A DNA stretch of 64,000 nt from Haliea sp040221975 (GTDB taxonomy: Bacteria > Pseudomonadota > Gammaproteobacteria > Pseudomonadales > Halieaceae), in the NCBI GenBank assembly GCA_040221975.1, contig JAVJWR010000023.1, positions 62,001 to 126,000 on the forward strand, written 5' to 3'. The position numbers and the translations under genes are program-made. This document shows, piece by piece, positions 1 to 9,101 of the stretch; within the stretch, counting starts at the first letter, position 1, and every line of letters starts with the position of its first letter. The notes under the pieces were generated by a model. The model did no database searches and was not told where the DNA came from. It worked only from the letters and a program-made list of their open reading frames with translations.

Positions 1-335
1 CCCTCGCGGCTGCGGGATACAAGGTCCTGATCAACAATCGTCCCGATGGCGAGGCCCCGGGGCAGCCGACTTCCGCCGAGTTTGCCGCTGCGGCGGCGCA
101 GCACGGCATGAACTACCTGTACTATCCGGTCAATGGCATGAACTTTCCGGGGCCCGATCTGGAGCAACTCGCCGGCGCATTTGCCAGCGCCCGGGGGCCG
201 GCGCTGGCGTTTTGCCGCAGCGGCACCCGCTCCATCAACCTGTGGCTGGCAACCCGCCCGGAAGCGGAGTGGCCGGAGGCGGTGCGGCTGGCCCGCAGCC
301 TCGGCTACGATCTCTCCATGGTGGGCCAGCGCTGA
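1..335 (+). CDS. DUF442/TIGR01244-type sulfurtransferase-like protein, 5' truncated
   Basis: Reading from base 3, the frame is open to the TGA at 333-335, so the window begins inside the gene. The visible 110 residues match the small cysteine-phosphatase-fold family (DUF442, TIGR01244): an N-terminal part with INNRPDGE, then a P-loop CRSGTRS that carries the presumed catalytic Cys. These proteins are described as putative sulfurtransferases or phosphatases, often near beta-lactamase-fold persulfide dioxygenases. No substrate can be read from the sequence. The stop is followed by a 60-base gap before the next gene on the same strand. The true start lies before the window. Confidence 0.8.
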   Translation, partial: LAAAGYKVLINNRPDGEAPGQPTSAEFAAAAAQHGMNYLYYPVNGMNFPGPDLEQLAGAFASARGPALAFCRSGTRSINLWLATRPEAEWPEAVRLARSLGYDLSMVGQR

Positions 336-395
336 GGTTGCCATCCCTGGCTGCGCTGGTTAGCCTAACGGGCTGACCCACTGAACGGACTACCC

Positions 396-1736
396 ATGCC
401 TGCTTCTCCCCGATTGTCACTCGGCACCCTCCTGCTGAGCCTTGCTGTCCTGGCCAACCCGGCGCCGGCCAGCGAACTCGCCGAGCTGGTAGCCGCCGAT
501 TACGAGCGCCACCTCGGCGCGCTGTTTACCCATTTCCACCAGAATCCCGAGCTGTCCGGCATGGAGGTCAAGACCGCTGCGCGCCTGGCCGCGGAATTGC
601 GCGAGGCGGGGTTCGAGGTCACCGAGAGCGTGGGGGGCACCGGGGTAGTGGCTCTCCTGCAAAACGGGCCCGGGCCGCTGGTGATGATGCGTGCGGACAT
701 GGATGGTTTGCCGCTGGAGGAAAAGTCGGGCTTGCCCTATGCCTCCAGGGCAAAGCAGGTGGATGAGTCCGGGCAGGAGACATTCGTGATGCACGCCTGC
801 GGCCACGATGTCCACATTACCAGCCTGGTGGGCACGGCGCGACTGATGGCTGCGCAGCGGGAGCAGTGGTCCGGTACCCTGATGTTGATCGGCCAGCCCG
901 CCGAGGAGCGCATCGTCGGTGCCCGGATCATGATGGAAGACGACCTGTGGCAGCGTTTCGGCCAGCCTGACTATGCGCTGGCCTTCCACGTCTCCGCGCA
1001 GTTGCCTGCGGGCCAGCTCGCGGTGACCGAAGAATCTCCCTACTCGGGCGCGGATACCGTCGATATCATTGTCCACGGCATCGGTGCCCATGGCGCCAGC
1101 CCCCACGAAGGCATTGATCCGGTGGTGCTGGGCAGCCAGATTGTGCTCGCACTGCAAACCGTTGTGTCGCGGGAACTGGCACCCCGGGATGCCGGGGTGA
1201 TTACCGTGGGCGCCTTCCACGCCGGCAGCAAGCACAACATCATATCCGACCGCGCCCACCTGCAGCTCACGGTGCGGCATGACGACCCGGAAAACCGCGA
1301 ACTGCTGCTGGATGGCATCCGCCGGGTGGCGGAGAACATGGGGCGGGTCGCGGGATTGTCCGACGATCTGTTGCCAGAGGTGATAGTCTCCGAGAGCGAG
1401 TCGGTACCGCCGACCAGAAATGACGCGCCGTTGACCCGCGAGTTGCGGGAAGTCTGGAGCGGCCACTTTGGGGAGCAGGTGTTCATGGAAGGCAAGCGCA
1501 AGGGCATGGGCGCCGAGGACTTCGGCTTCTTCACGACCGACCCCTATATCCCCAGCACCTATTTCGCCGTTGGCGGTACGCCGAAGGAAGACTTCGACCG
1601 CGCTGCCGCCGGCGGTGACCCCGTGCCCTCCCACCATTCCCCGCAGTTCAGGGTGGTGCCCGAACCCGCGATTACCCTGGGGGTCGAGGCAACGGTGGTG
1701 GCCCTGCAAAAGCTGCTGCAGGCTCCCGCACAGTGA
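396..1736 (+). CDS. M20-family amidohydrolase/peptidase with signal peptide
   Basis: This 446-residue zinc amidohydrolase (M20D, like hippurate or N-acyl-amino-acid hydrolases) cleaves amide bonds. Residues 1-25 form a signal peptide ending near NPAPASE, so the enzyme is probably periplasmic. Metal and catalytic motifs are in order: RADMDGLPLEE, HACGHDVH, GQPAEE, the lid-domain motif GAHGASPH, GAEDFGFF and a late HHSPQF. No strong Shine-Dalgarno precedes the ATG, but the signal peptide begins exactly there. The stop overlaps the GTG start of the NUDIX gene by four bases, so the two are probably cotranscribed. The physiological substrate is unknown. Confidence 0.9.
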   Translation: MPASPRLSLGTLLLSLAVLANPAPASELAELVAADYERHLGALFTHFHQNPELSGMEVKTAARLAAELREAGFEVTESVGGTGVVALLQNGPGPLVMMRADMDGLPLEEKSGLPYASRAKQVDESGQETFVMHACGHDVHITSLVGTARLMAAQREQWSGTLMLIGQPAEERIVGARIMMEDDLWQRFGQPDYALAFHVSAQLPAGQLAVTEESPYSGADTVDIIVHGIGAHGASPHEGIDPVVLGSQIVLALQTVVSRELAPRDAGVITVGAFHAGSKHNIISDRAHLQLTVRHDDPENRELLLDGIRRVAENMGRVAGLSDDLLPEVIVSESESVPPTRNDAPLTRELREVWSGHFGEQVFMEGKRKGMGAEDFGFFTTDPYIPSTYFAVGGTPKEDFDRAAAGGDPVPSHHSPQFRVVPEPAITLGVEATVVALQKLLQAPAQ

Positions 1737-2482
1737 GCCGGGACAGCTTTTTCTCGCGACCGGACAGTCAGTCTCCGGAGCCCGTCGAAGCACGCCCGGC
1801 CAGTACCGTGGTGCTGCTGCGCGATTCTCCCGAGGGTTTGGAAACCCTGCTGCTCCGGCGCAACAAGGCGCTGCTCTTTGCGGGTGGCTACTGGGTCTTC
1901 CCGGGTGGCGCCCTGGAGCCGCAGGACTGGGAACAGGCCGCTGGTGATGAAGACCGCGCCACCCGCCTGGCGGCGGCCCGCGAGGCCGGGGAAGAATCGG
2001 GTCTGCGCCCCTCTCCGGATGACATGGTGCTGATCAGCCACTGGACCACGCCGGTCAACGAAGCCAAGCGCTTCGCTACCTGGATTTACGCGGCCCCCGT
2101 GGACAGTGACACCGAGGTGGTGATTGACGGCAGCGAGATTCACGACTCGCGCTGGGTAAACGTCGCGGCCGCAGTCGAGGAGCACCACGAAGGTACCCTG
2201 GGCGTGCTGCCGCCCACCTACGTCACCCTGTGCCATATCGCCCACTACCGCACCGTCGACGAGCTGCTGGCGCGGGAGCTGGAGCGACCTCCGGGGGAAG
2301 TACTGCCGCGGTTCTGCCACGGTGATGGCACAGTGTTCGTCATGTTTCGCGGCGACGCTGGCTACGACAGCGGCGACGGCTCGGTACCCGGCGCGCGCCA
2401 CCGGGCGACCCTGAGAGACGGTCGTTGGTATTACGAGTACGAGAACGTGGCTGCTGAGTTCCCCTGCCTGATTGGACCCTGA
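1733..2482 (+). CDS. NUDIX hydrolase
   Basis: A 249-residue NUDIX protein that starts at a GTG inside the stop of the preceding gene. The Nudix box is recognisable but split: GGALE near residues 58-62 is followed by an insertion before REAGEESGL, which keeps the metal-binding RE..EE of the consensus. An expanded spacer of this kind is seen in NUDT7/NUDT19-like members that act on CoA or nucleotide-sugar diphosphates; that assignment is inference. The C-terminal hundred residues hold no second motif I recognise. Tight coupling to the M20 amidohydrolase suggests a shared operon. Confidence 0.85.
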   Translation: MSRDSFFSRPDSQSPEPVEARPASTVVLLRDSPEGLETLLLRRNKALLFAGGYWVFPGGALEPQDWEQAAGDEDRATRLAAAREAGEESGLRPSPDDMVLISHWTTPVNEAKRFATWIYAAPVDSDTEVVIDGSEIHDSRWVNVAAAVEEHHEGTLGVLPPTYVTLCHIAHYRTVDELLARELERPPGEVLPRFCHGDGTVFVMFRGDAGYDSGDGSVPGARHRATLRDGRWYYEYENVAAEFPCLIGP

Positions 2483-2505
2483 GATCGATAGCGAGACAGA
2501 CGACC

Positions 2506-3189
2506 ATGCCCCGAAGTGCCGACCCGGTGAATCCGCGTTCATCCCATCCCCTGTGGGACTGGCCAACCCGACTCTTTCACTGGTCCCTGGTGCTGCTGCT
2601 GCCGCTGGCCTGGTGGACCGCGGAGGAGGGCCAGATGGAGCGCCACCAGTGGGTCGGGTACAGCGTCATCGTGCTGGTACTGTTCCGCATTTGCTGGGGC
2701 TTTGTCGGCAGTCCCCATTCCCGCTTTCGCGACTTCCTCCGGGGCCCCGGTACCGTACTGAGCTATATCCGGGGCCGCGTCGCGCCCGGTCCGGGACACA
2801 ACCCGCTGGGCGGCTGGTCGGTGCTGGTGCTGCTCAGTCTGCTGCTGGTGCAGGCGGGCAGCGGTCTCTTCAACAGCGACCGGATCCTGTTCAACGGCCC
2901 CTTCCGCTATGCGGTGAGCGCGGATACGCGGGACTTCCTCGGCGCGGTGCATGCGTGGGGGGTCGACGCCCTGCTGGTCATGGTGGTGCTGCATCTGCTG
3001 GCGGTTGCCTGGCACCAGTTCCGGCGCCGCGAGAAGCTGGTTCAGGCCATGGTAAAAGGCAGGGCGGAAGGCAAGGAGGGGGAGGCAGCGCCGGCACCCT
3101 GGTGGCTTGCGCCGCTGCTGCTGGCTGCGGTTACCGGTGTTTGCTGGTGGGTGTTGCAACAGGCGCCGCCACCACCACGGATGTGGTAG
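2506..3189 (+). CDS. cytochrome b561 family protein
   Basis: This 227-residue integral membrane di-haem cytochrome b carries electrons in the inner membrane. It has four main hydrophobic helices plus a C-terminal one (WLAPLLLAAVTGVCWWVL). Probable haem-ligand histidines lie in RLFHWSLV, ERHQWVGY, VHAWGVD and VLHLLAVAWHQ. The polyproline C-terminus faces a convergent cytochrome c' gene 34 bases away. Cytochrome b561 proteins are often encoded beside c-type cytochromes of the c' or c556 type, so the pair may work together. The gap of 23 bases after the NUDIX gene allows cotranscription. Confidence 0.88.
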   Translation: MPRSADPVNPRSSHPLWDWPTRLFHWSLVLLLPLAWWTAEEGQMERHQWVGYSVIVLVLFRICWGFVGSPHSRFRDFLRGPGTVLSYIRGRVAPGPGHNPLGGWSVLVLLSLLLVQAGSGLFNSDRILFNGPFRYAVSADTRDFLGAVHAWGVDALLVMVVLHLLAVAWHQFRRREKLVQAMVKGRAEGKEGEAAPAPWWLAPLLLAAVTGVCWWVLQQAPPPPRMW

Positions 3190-3223
3190 GGCGGCATCTG
3201 GCAGGCACTGCCCGCCTGCCGGC

Positions 3224-3703
3224 TCAGTAAAGGTAGTTGTCCGATTTGTACTCGTCGTGGCAGGCCTTGCAAGCCTGGCCCACGGCGCCGACCTGCTGTG
3301 CGATCGCGCCGCGGTCGCCACCGGCAACCGTGGACTGCAGGGTCTCGGCTGCCGCTGTCAGATCGTCAAACTTGCTGGCAAAGTCGTTCAGGTTTTCCCA
3401 GATCTCCGGCTGCGCCCGGGTGGTGCCTTGCTCCGAACCCTCGGGGAAACCCCGGAGAATGTTCAGTGTGCTTACCGCCGCCAAATCGTCGGCAAATTCC
3501 TGCATTTGCTCCTGGTTCCACGGCATTTCCCCTTTCACCATGGCGCCGATGGGGCCAAAGTTGGCGCCCAGCAGGGCAAAGTAGGACTGGCGGTAGGACT
3601 GGTGAAACTCGTCCTCGTCCAGGTGGGACAGGGCCAGGGGCGAGATGGCCAGGGCCGCGGCCGAAGCCAGCATGGCCACGCGCGTACGCAACGGGTTCGA
3701 CAT
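3224..3703 (-). CDS. cytochrome c' / c556 family protein
   Basis: A periplasmic monohaem cytochrome of 159 residues. I start it at 3703 (MSNPLRTR) because AAGGAG lies at 3711-3716 just upstream; a longer frame to 3769 adds an unlikely head. Residues 1-26 are a signal peptide ending at SPLALSH. The C-terminal haem motif is CKACH, as in four-helix-bundle cytochromes c', with the haem site near the C-terminus. The family binds small gaseous ligands or carries electrons. It converges with cytochrome b561. Confidence 0.9.
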   Translation of the reverse strand: MSNPLRTRVAMLASAAALAISPLALSHLDEDEFHQSYRQSYFALLGANFGPIGAMVKGEMPWNQEQMQEFADDLAAVSTLNILRGFPEGSEQGTTRAQPEIWENLNDFASKFDDLTAAAETLQSTVAGGDRGAIAQQVGAVGQACKACHDEYKSDNYLY

Positions 3704-3903
3704 CGAAAATCTCCTTGCTGTAGTTTGGATCCTGCATGTTGTTGGGCCGTGCGCCAGTGCAAGACTCACGGACCCGTGTAACTATACGGGATGGATGCGG
3801 TTCTCGACCAATTTTTTGAACCTGCCTCGGGTTACGCCCCGGTGACGTGGGGAATTGCCGCCGGGTGGGCTACCATTGCCCCCTTGATGACATGGGGTGG
3901 CCG

Positions 3904-5616
3904 ATGAGCGCGCAGCAGTGGGATTACAGTTTTGACGTGGTGGTGGTCGGATCCGGCAACGGGGGCCTGACCGCGGCACTGTGCAGCTACGAAATGGGCA
4001 CCCGCGATGTGCTGGTGGTGGAGAAATCCGACCTCTATGGCGGCACCAGTTCCATCTCTGGCGGTGGGGTCTGGATCCCCTGCAACCGCTATGCGCGGGC
4101 TGCCGGCGCCGAGGACTCCATCGACAAGGCCCGCACCTACCTGCGCCAGCTGATCACCGAAGAGGAAGTGCCCGAGTATCAGCTGGAGGCCTTTCTCGAG
4201 AACGGCCCGAAGATGGTCGACTTCCTGCACGAGCGCACGCGCATGCGCTACGTCACCCTGGAACACTACCCGGACTACTACACCAACCTCGACGGCGCCA
4301 TGGTTGGCCACCGCTCAATGGAGCCGGAAACCTTTGCCGCCAGCGAACTGGGCGACGAGTGGCGGCGCCTGCGCCGGACCCACCCGATGATGCACCTGGG
4401 CGGACTGATCGGTTTTACCCAGGTCGAGGCGGCGCTGCTAATCGGACAGCAGCCGGGCTGGTGGAAGACCGCAGTGAAGCTGGTGGCCAGCTATCTGACC
4501 GATATTCCCTGGCGCCTGAGGGACAAGTACCACCGGCGCCTGGCCACGGGCTGTGCCGGCGTGGCTCGCCTGCGCGCGTCGATGCAGGACCGCGACATGC
4601 CCCTGTGGCTGAATACGGCCATGACCCGCGTGATAGACGAGGACGGGGCCGTACTGGGTATCGAGGTCAAGCGCAACGGCGAGACCCTGCGTATCCAGGC
4701 CCGCAAGGGCGTGGTGCTGGCCGCGGGCGGCTTCGAACACAACCAGGCGATGCGCGAACAGTACCTGCCCCAGCCCACCGACCATCGCTGGAGCGCCGGT
4801 ACCCTGGACAACACCGGCGACGCCATCCTCGAGGGCCAGCGCCTGGGGGCGAAGATGCATCGGCTCAACGAGGCCTGGTGGTGCAACACCATTTCCGTGC
4901 CGGGGGAGGAGATTCCCCGACTCAGCATCATGGAGAAGTCCTACCCCGGTTCCATCGTGGTCAATCCCGCCGGCGAGCGCTTCGGCAACGAATCCCAGAA
5001 CTACATGGCGTTCCAGCAGGAGACCTTCGAGAAGCACAGCGAAGAGAATCCCTGCAACCCGAGCTGGCAAATTTTCGACGCCGACTTCCGCGCCAGCTAC
5101 TTCGTCGGCCCCCTCTACAACAGCAAGTTCCGTCCTGACTGGGCCGTACCCAAGCGCTATGAGGAAGAGGGCTTCTTCGCCAGGGCGGACACTATTGCGG
5201 AGCTGGCCCGCAAGATCGACGTCGATCCGGACGGGCTGGCCGATACGGTGGCGAAGATGAACGAGTACGCCCGTACCGGGGTGGATCTCGACTATCACCG
5301 CGGCGACTCTGCCTACGACCGCTACTACGGCGATCCGCGGGTCACGCCCAACCCCTGCCTGGCGCCCATCGATCAGCCGCCGTACTACGCGATGAAAGTG
5401 GATCCGGGTGATTTCGGTACCCAGGGCGGCATGGTCTGCAACGCCGACGCCCAGGTCCTGCGCGAAGATGGCTCCGTGATCCCGGGCCTCTATGCCATCG
5501 GCAACTGCAGCGCGCCGACGCTGCCTTGCTACCCGGGCCCGGGCTCGACCCTGGGGCCGGCCATGACCTTCGCCTACCAGGCGGCCAAGGCGATTACCGG
5601 GTATCGGGAGCCGTAG
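3904..5616 (+). CDS. FAD-binding 3-ketosteroid delta-1-dehydrogenase-like flavoprotein
   Basis: This 570-residue flavoprotein belongs to the KstD/fumarate-reductase flavoprotein superfamily. The FAD P-loop GSGNGGLTAAL sits at about residues 14-24, followed by the E-K-S segment and GGTSSISGGGVWIP typical of KstD-like enzymes. The C-terminal FAD-contact segment is NCSAPTLPCYPGPGSTLG. KstD enzymes introduce a 1,2 double bond into 3-ketosteroids, but this subfamily also includes enzymes for other cyclic ketones, so the substrate is uncertain. I chose the ATG at 3904, before MSAQQWDY; earlier starts at 3847 (GTG) and 3892 add non-conserved residues. It stands alone; the next gene is convergent. 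Confidence 0.85.
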   Translation: MSAQQWDYSFDVVVVGSGNGGLTAALCSYEMGTRDVLVVEKSDLYGGTSSISGGGVWIPCNRYARAAGAEDSIDKARTYLRQLITEEEVPEYQLEAFLENGPKMVDFLHERTRMRYVTLEHYPDYYTNLDGAMVGHRSMEPETFAASELGDEWRRLRRTHPMMHLGGLIGFTQVEAALLIGQQPGWWKTAVKLVASYLTDIPWRLRDKYHRRLATGCAGVARLRASMQDRDMPLWLNTAMTRVIDEDGAVLGIEVKRNGETLRIQARKGVVLAAGGFEHNQAMREQYLPQPTDHRWSAGTLDNTGDAILEGQRLGAKMHRLNEAWWCNTISVPGEEIPRLSIMEKSYPGSIVVNPAGERFGNESQNYMAFQQETFEKHSEENPCNPSWQIFDADFRASYFVGPLYNSKFRPDWAVPKRYEEEGFFARADTIAELARKIDVDPDGLADTVAKMNEYARTGVDLDYHRGDSAYDRYYGDPRVTPNPCLAPIDQPPYYAMKVDPGDFGTQGGMVCNADAQVLREDGSVIPGLYAIGNCSAPTLPCYPGPGSTLGPAMTFAYQAAKAITGYREP

Positions 5617-5619
5617 CGT

Positions 5620-6225
5620 TCAGGCCGCCAGCCAGCCCAGGGCAAACACCAGCGTGGCGCTGGCGGTGCCCCAGGAGCCCAGCACCCGCAGGGCGACCCG
5701 CTGCCAGTGGCGCCGGGCCCGTTCACTGAGGTCTGCAAGCAACAGCAGGCAGGTGAAGGCGCCGAGACCGGTTCCCAGCAGCGACGCGGCGGCAGGCCCC
5801 GGCGCCAGATCTCCGGGGGCGGAATCCAGTCCCAGCAGCAGGCCGACACCCGCTCCCGCGGCGTAGAACAGTGGCAGCGGTGGGCGCCACTGCAACACGA
5901 CCAGCAGCCCTGCAAGCACCGATGCCAGGAGCAGCGCCGGTTCCAGCTTGACCTCCGAGCCGTTTCCCAGCCCCGCCAATACCAGGCCCAGTGCCAACGC
6001 CGGCAGGAAACCCAGGTGGCAGCGACGTATTGCTCCCAGGCCATTCTGGCCCGCCACTAGGGCCAGCAGCACCAGTGCCAGGGCGTGCGCTGGCACCAGC
6101 AGCGGATGCAGAATGCCGCTGTAGAACTCCCCTATGCCCTGCATTGGGCTGTGGGCGAGGGCGATGGTCGGCAGGCAGAGCAGGGCGCCAGCGCCGACCC
6201 CACGGGCCATGAAATGCAGTCTCAA
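5620..6225 (-). CDS. HupE/UreJ-like membrane protein (second of a pair)
   Basis: This 201-residue protein has a cleavable or first membrane segment ending at IALAHSP and about six further hydrophobic segments. It resembles HupE/UreJ in overall plan: an N-terminal histidine after the signal (HSPMQG), then HPLLVPAHALAL. HupE/UreJ proteins are proposed nickel or cobalt permeases. The HPxxGxDH motif of the family is degenerate here (HPLLVPAH), so metal transport is uncertain. Its start overlaps the stop of the upstream HupE gene by four bases on the same strand. Confidence 0.78.
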   Translation of the reverse strand: MRLHFMARGVGAGALLCLPTIALAHSPMQGIGEFYSGILHPLLVPAHALALVLLALVAGQNGLGAIRRCHLGFLPALALGLVLAGLGNGSEVKLEPALLLASVLAGLLVVLQWRPPLPLFYAAGAGVGLLLGLDSAPGDLAPGPAAASLLGTGLGAFTCLLLLADLSERARRHWQRVALRVLGSWGTASATLVFALGWLAA

Positions 6226-6809
6226 ATGGCGTTGCCCAGGAATACCATCCCCCCCAGGGCAATCACGGCGCCGCCGGCGCGCACTGCAATTCTGCCGAGG
6301 GGCCAGCGTACCAGCAGCCCGAAACCGATCCCTGCCAGGTGCAGCAGGCCAGTGGCGATGACAAAGCCCAGGCTATAGGCCAGGGGGCTGGCGGCCTCGG
6401 GCAGCTCCGTGCCGTGGGCGTGGCCGTGGAAAATGGCGAAAATGGCGACGATCACTCCCGCCAGCCACAGGGGTGGCCGCGCGGCCAGCACGATCATGAT
6501 ACCCAGAACCAGTGCCGACAGGGCGATGCCGATTTCCACGCTGGGCACAGGAACGCCAGCGAGCCCCAGGGCGCCGCCGAAGGCCATCACCAGGGGAAAC
6601 ACGACTGGCAGCAGCCACACGGCAGGGTTGCCCAGGAATGCGCCCCAGAGCCCCACGGCGACCATGGCCGCCACGTGATCCCAGCCCAGCACCGGGTGCA
6701 GCAGTCCACTGACAAAACCGCCGCCAATGTCTGCGGCCGAGTGCGCCTGGACATTACTTGCCAGCAGCAGGCTGAGTCCGGCGACCCAAAAAAGTCTGTT
6801 CATAGGCAT
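6222..6809 (-). CDS. HupE/UreJ family protein
   Basis: This 195-residue membrane protein has a signal peptide ending at NVQAHS, so the mature N-terminus begins with a histidine. It carries the family motif HPVLGWDHVAAM and a later HGHAHGTELP histidine cluster, both suited to binding divalent metal in a nickel/cobalt permease. Six hydrophobic segments follow. TGGAGG lies seven bases upstream of the ATG. No hydrogenase or urease gene lies nearby, so the metal-dependent enzyme it would serve is not in the window. It forms an operon with the overlapping HupE-like gene downstream. Confidence 0.88.
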   Translation of the reverse strand: MPMNRLFWVAGLSLLLASNVQAHSAADIGGGFVSGLLHPVLGWDHVAAMVAVGLWGAFLGNPAVWLLPVVFPLVMAFGGALGLAGVPVPSVEIGIALSALVLGIMIVLAARPPLWLAGVIVAIFAIFHGHAHGTELPEAASPLAYSLGFVIATGLLHLAGIGFGLLVRWPLGRIAVRAGGAVIALGGMVFLGNAI

Positions 6810-7058
6810 TGTTGTTTCCTCCAGAATCCCGAGCCGCAGGATAGCCTGTCTGGCAGTTGTGGTGGAAGGGCGGCGGCGTCAGTGGCCGGGATGTTTGCCC
6901 ATGGCGTGTTTCGGGTTTACTGTACTGACCCAACGCAGCGCAACGGGAGCTTGCCCAGCAGCGACAGAGAGAGGGTATTGCTGTCATAACGGGTAGACGG
7001 CCAGGGGGCTACCCGCCGCGCATTTGTCGACGCATTCGAACCGAGAAGGATACAACGC

Positions 7059-8234
7059 ATGTCTGATTTCCGTGAGCTTGGCATTATCGTCTACGGCGCG
7101 ACCGGTTATACCGGGCGCCTGGTCTGCGAATATCTCAACGGACAATACGGTGTGAACGGCGCCGTCAACTGGGCCATGGCCGGGCGCAGCAAGGAAAAGC
7201 TCATTGCCGTGCGCGACGAGCTGGGCCTCTCGGAAAACATTCCCCTGGTGGTTGCCGATGCCGACAACGCCGATTCCGTGCGCGAGATGGTCGCCCGTAC
7301 CAGGGTGCTCATCACCACGGTTGGCCCCTATCAGCTCTACGGTTCAGACCTGGTGGCTGCCTGCGCCGGCGCCGGTACCGACTATGTGGATCTGTGCGGT
7401 GAGCCGGCCTGGATGCACGAGATGATTGCTGCCCACGGGGACGCCGCCAAGGCCAGCGGCGCTCGCATTGTGTTCTCCTGCGGCTTTGATTCCATCCCCT
7501 TTGATCTCGGTGTCTGGTTCCTGCAGGAGGCCGCAGAGGAAAGGTTCGGGGCACCGATGCCGCGGTTGAAAGGGCGGGTGCGGGTGATGAAAGGCACGTT
7601 CTCCGGGGGCACTCTGGCAAGCTTCAAGGCCACCATGGCAGCCGCCGCCAGGCAACCGGAAATGGTCAAGCTGCTGATGGACCCGTTTGCCCTTACCGAG
7701 GGACATGCCGGCGTCGAGCAACCCTCCGGTATGGCGCCCGTGTATGAAGAAGAGTTGCAAAGCTGGTCGGCGCCTTTTGTCATGGCCACCATCAATACCA
7801 AGAACATCCACCGCTCCAACTTCCTGCTGGGGTACGCGTACGGAAAGGATTTTGTCTACGACGAAATGCTGCTGACCGGCCCGGGCCAGCAGGGCGAGAA
7901 GATGGCACTCGCCGTTGCCGAGGACAAGTCCATGGCTGAGGACCCGCGGCAGCCAGGCGAGGGTCCGTCAAAGGAAGAGCGCGACGCCGGGCACTACGAT
8001 GTGCTGTTTGTGGGTTCCAACGCTGAGGGGCAGACCATCAAGGCCAGTGTCAAGGGCGACAAGGACCCGGGCTACGGTTCAACCTCCAAGATGATTGCCG
8101 AGAGCGCCGTGTGCCTCTTGCAACATCCCGGCAACGTGCCCGGCGGTATCTATACCCCCGCACCGGCGATGGGCGGCCTGCTGGTGGAGCGTCTGCAGAA
8201 AAACGCCGGCTTGACGTTCCAGCTGGAAGACTGA
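7059..8234 (+). CDS. saccharopine dehydrogenase-like / trans-acting enoyl reductase family
   Basis: This 391-residue NADP-binding protein carries an N-terminal Rossmann motif GATGYTGRLVCEYL (about residues 13-26) and AGRSKEKL, hallmarks of the saccharopine-dehydrogenase-fold trans-acting enoyl reductases. Further on come TTVGPYQLYG, DLCGEPAWMHEMI and FSCGFDSIPFDLG. In mycobacteria, relatives reduce polyketide-derived lipids; in proteobacteria the substrate is unknown. GAAGGA precedes the ATG. A 42-base gap separates it from the methyltransferase on the same strand. It is full length for the family. Confidence 0.85.
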   Translation: MSDFRELGIIVYGATGYTGRLVCEYLNGQYGVNGAVNWAMAGRSKEKLIAVRDELGLSENIPLVVADADNADSVREMVARTRVLITTVGPYQLYGSDLVAACAGAGTDYVDLCGEPAWMHEMIAAHGDAAKASGARIVFSCGFDSIPFDLGVWFLQEAAEERFGAPMPRLKGRVRVMKGTFSGGTLASFKATMAAAARQPEMVKLLMDPFALTEGHAGVEQPSGMAPVYEEELQSWSAPFVMATINTKNIHRSNFLLGYAYGKDFVYDEMLLTGPGQQGEKMALAVAEDKSMAEDPRQPGEGPSKEERDAGHYDVLFVGSNAEGQTIKASVKGDKDPGYGSTSKMIAESAVCLLQHPGNVPGGIYTPAPAMGGLLVERLQKNAGLTFQLED

Positions 8235-8276
8235 GCCGGCGACTTTCGCGTCCGTGGCTGGAGGAGTGTAAACAAC

Positions 8277-9101
8277 ATGATGCGCCTGGGCCGACTCCGC
8301 CATATGGCGCTGCGGGCCCATGCGGCGATTGACGCCCGCATGCACCCGCCCGGGGGCGAACCGGCCTGCAATATTTGCGGCTGCAAACTGCGCGGAGAGC
8401 AGGCGCTGTGGTCGCAACGCGAAGTGCCCAGTTGCCACGTGTGCAAATCCACCTTGCGATTTCGCTCGTTGCTGGCCGCCTTGCAGCTCCGGCTGCACGA
8501 ACGCCTCGAAGTTGCCCTGGCAGGCGTCGCCCCCGACAAGGAAATTACCGGCCTGGGGATGAGTGACGCTTCCGTATACTCCTATTGGTTGGAGCAGAAG
8601 TTCTCCTACCACAACACTTTCTTCCACACACGCCCCTATCTCGATATCCGAAACCCGGAACCACACTATCTGGCAGGAAATGATTTTTTGATCAGCTCCG
8701 ACGTGCTCGAACATGTAAACGCGCCGCTGGGTGACGTATTTGCCAATTTGCACGCCTTGCTGCGCCCGGGTGGGATCCTGGTTTTTACCGTCCCCTACAC
8801 TCTGGATGGGCACACCATCGAGCACTTCCCCGGCCTTCACGACTTCGAGATCATTGGTGGGAAAAGCAGCCGCCAGTTAATCAATCGGGACAGGGACGGT
8901 CGCGAGACCGTCTACAGTGATTTGTGCTTTCATGGCGGAGACGGAGCAACCCTGGAATTGCGGATATTCTCGCTGCCGGATTTGCTGTCCCACTTGCAGC
9001 GGGCTGGTTTCCGGGATATCCGGATACACTCGGAAGACTACCCGGAGTGGGGTATTGTGCATGCAGACACGTTGGGCGCGCCTATTTCCGCGATCGCCTG
9101 A
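8277..9101 (+). CDS. SAM-dependent methyltransferase with N-terminal zinc knuckle
   Basis: A 274-residue protein with a four-Cys N-terminal knuckle, CNICGCK near residue 32 and CHVCKS near residue 53. A class I methyltransferase domain follows: the motif after the Rossmann strand is ISSDVLEHV, then LLRPGGILVFTVPY. The usual glycine-rich SAM loop is weak (TGLGMSD). A similar cysteine-bearing N-terminus occurs in C-methyltransferases for sugars and in rRNA methyltransferases. The target is not predictable. GGAGG lies upstream of the start. A tyrosine/arginine-rich region ends the protein and no partner gene follows. Confidence 0.78.
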   Translation: MMRLGRLRHMALRAHAAIDARMHPPGGEPACNICGCKLRGEQALWSQREVPSCHVCKSTLRFRSLLAALQLRLHERLEVALAGVAPDKEITGLGMSDASVYSYWLEQKFSYHNTFFHTRPYLDIRNPEPHYLAGNDFLISSDVLEHVNAPLGDVFANLHALLRPGGILVFTVPYTLDGHTIEHFPGLHDFEIIGGKSSRQLINRDRDGRETVYSDLCFHGGDGATLELRIFSLPDLLSHLQRAGFRDIRIHSEDYPEWGIVHADTLGAPISAIA

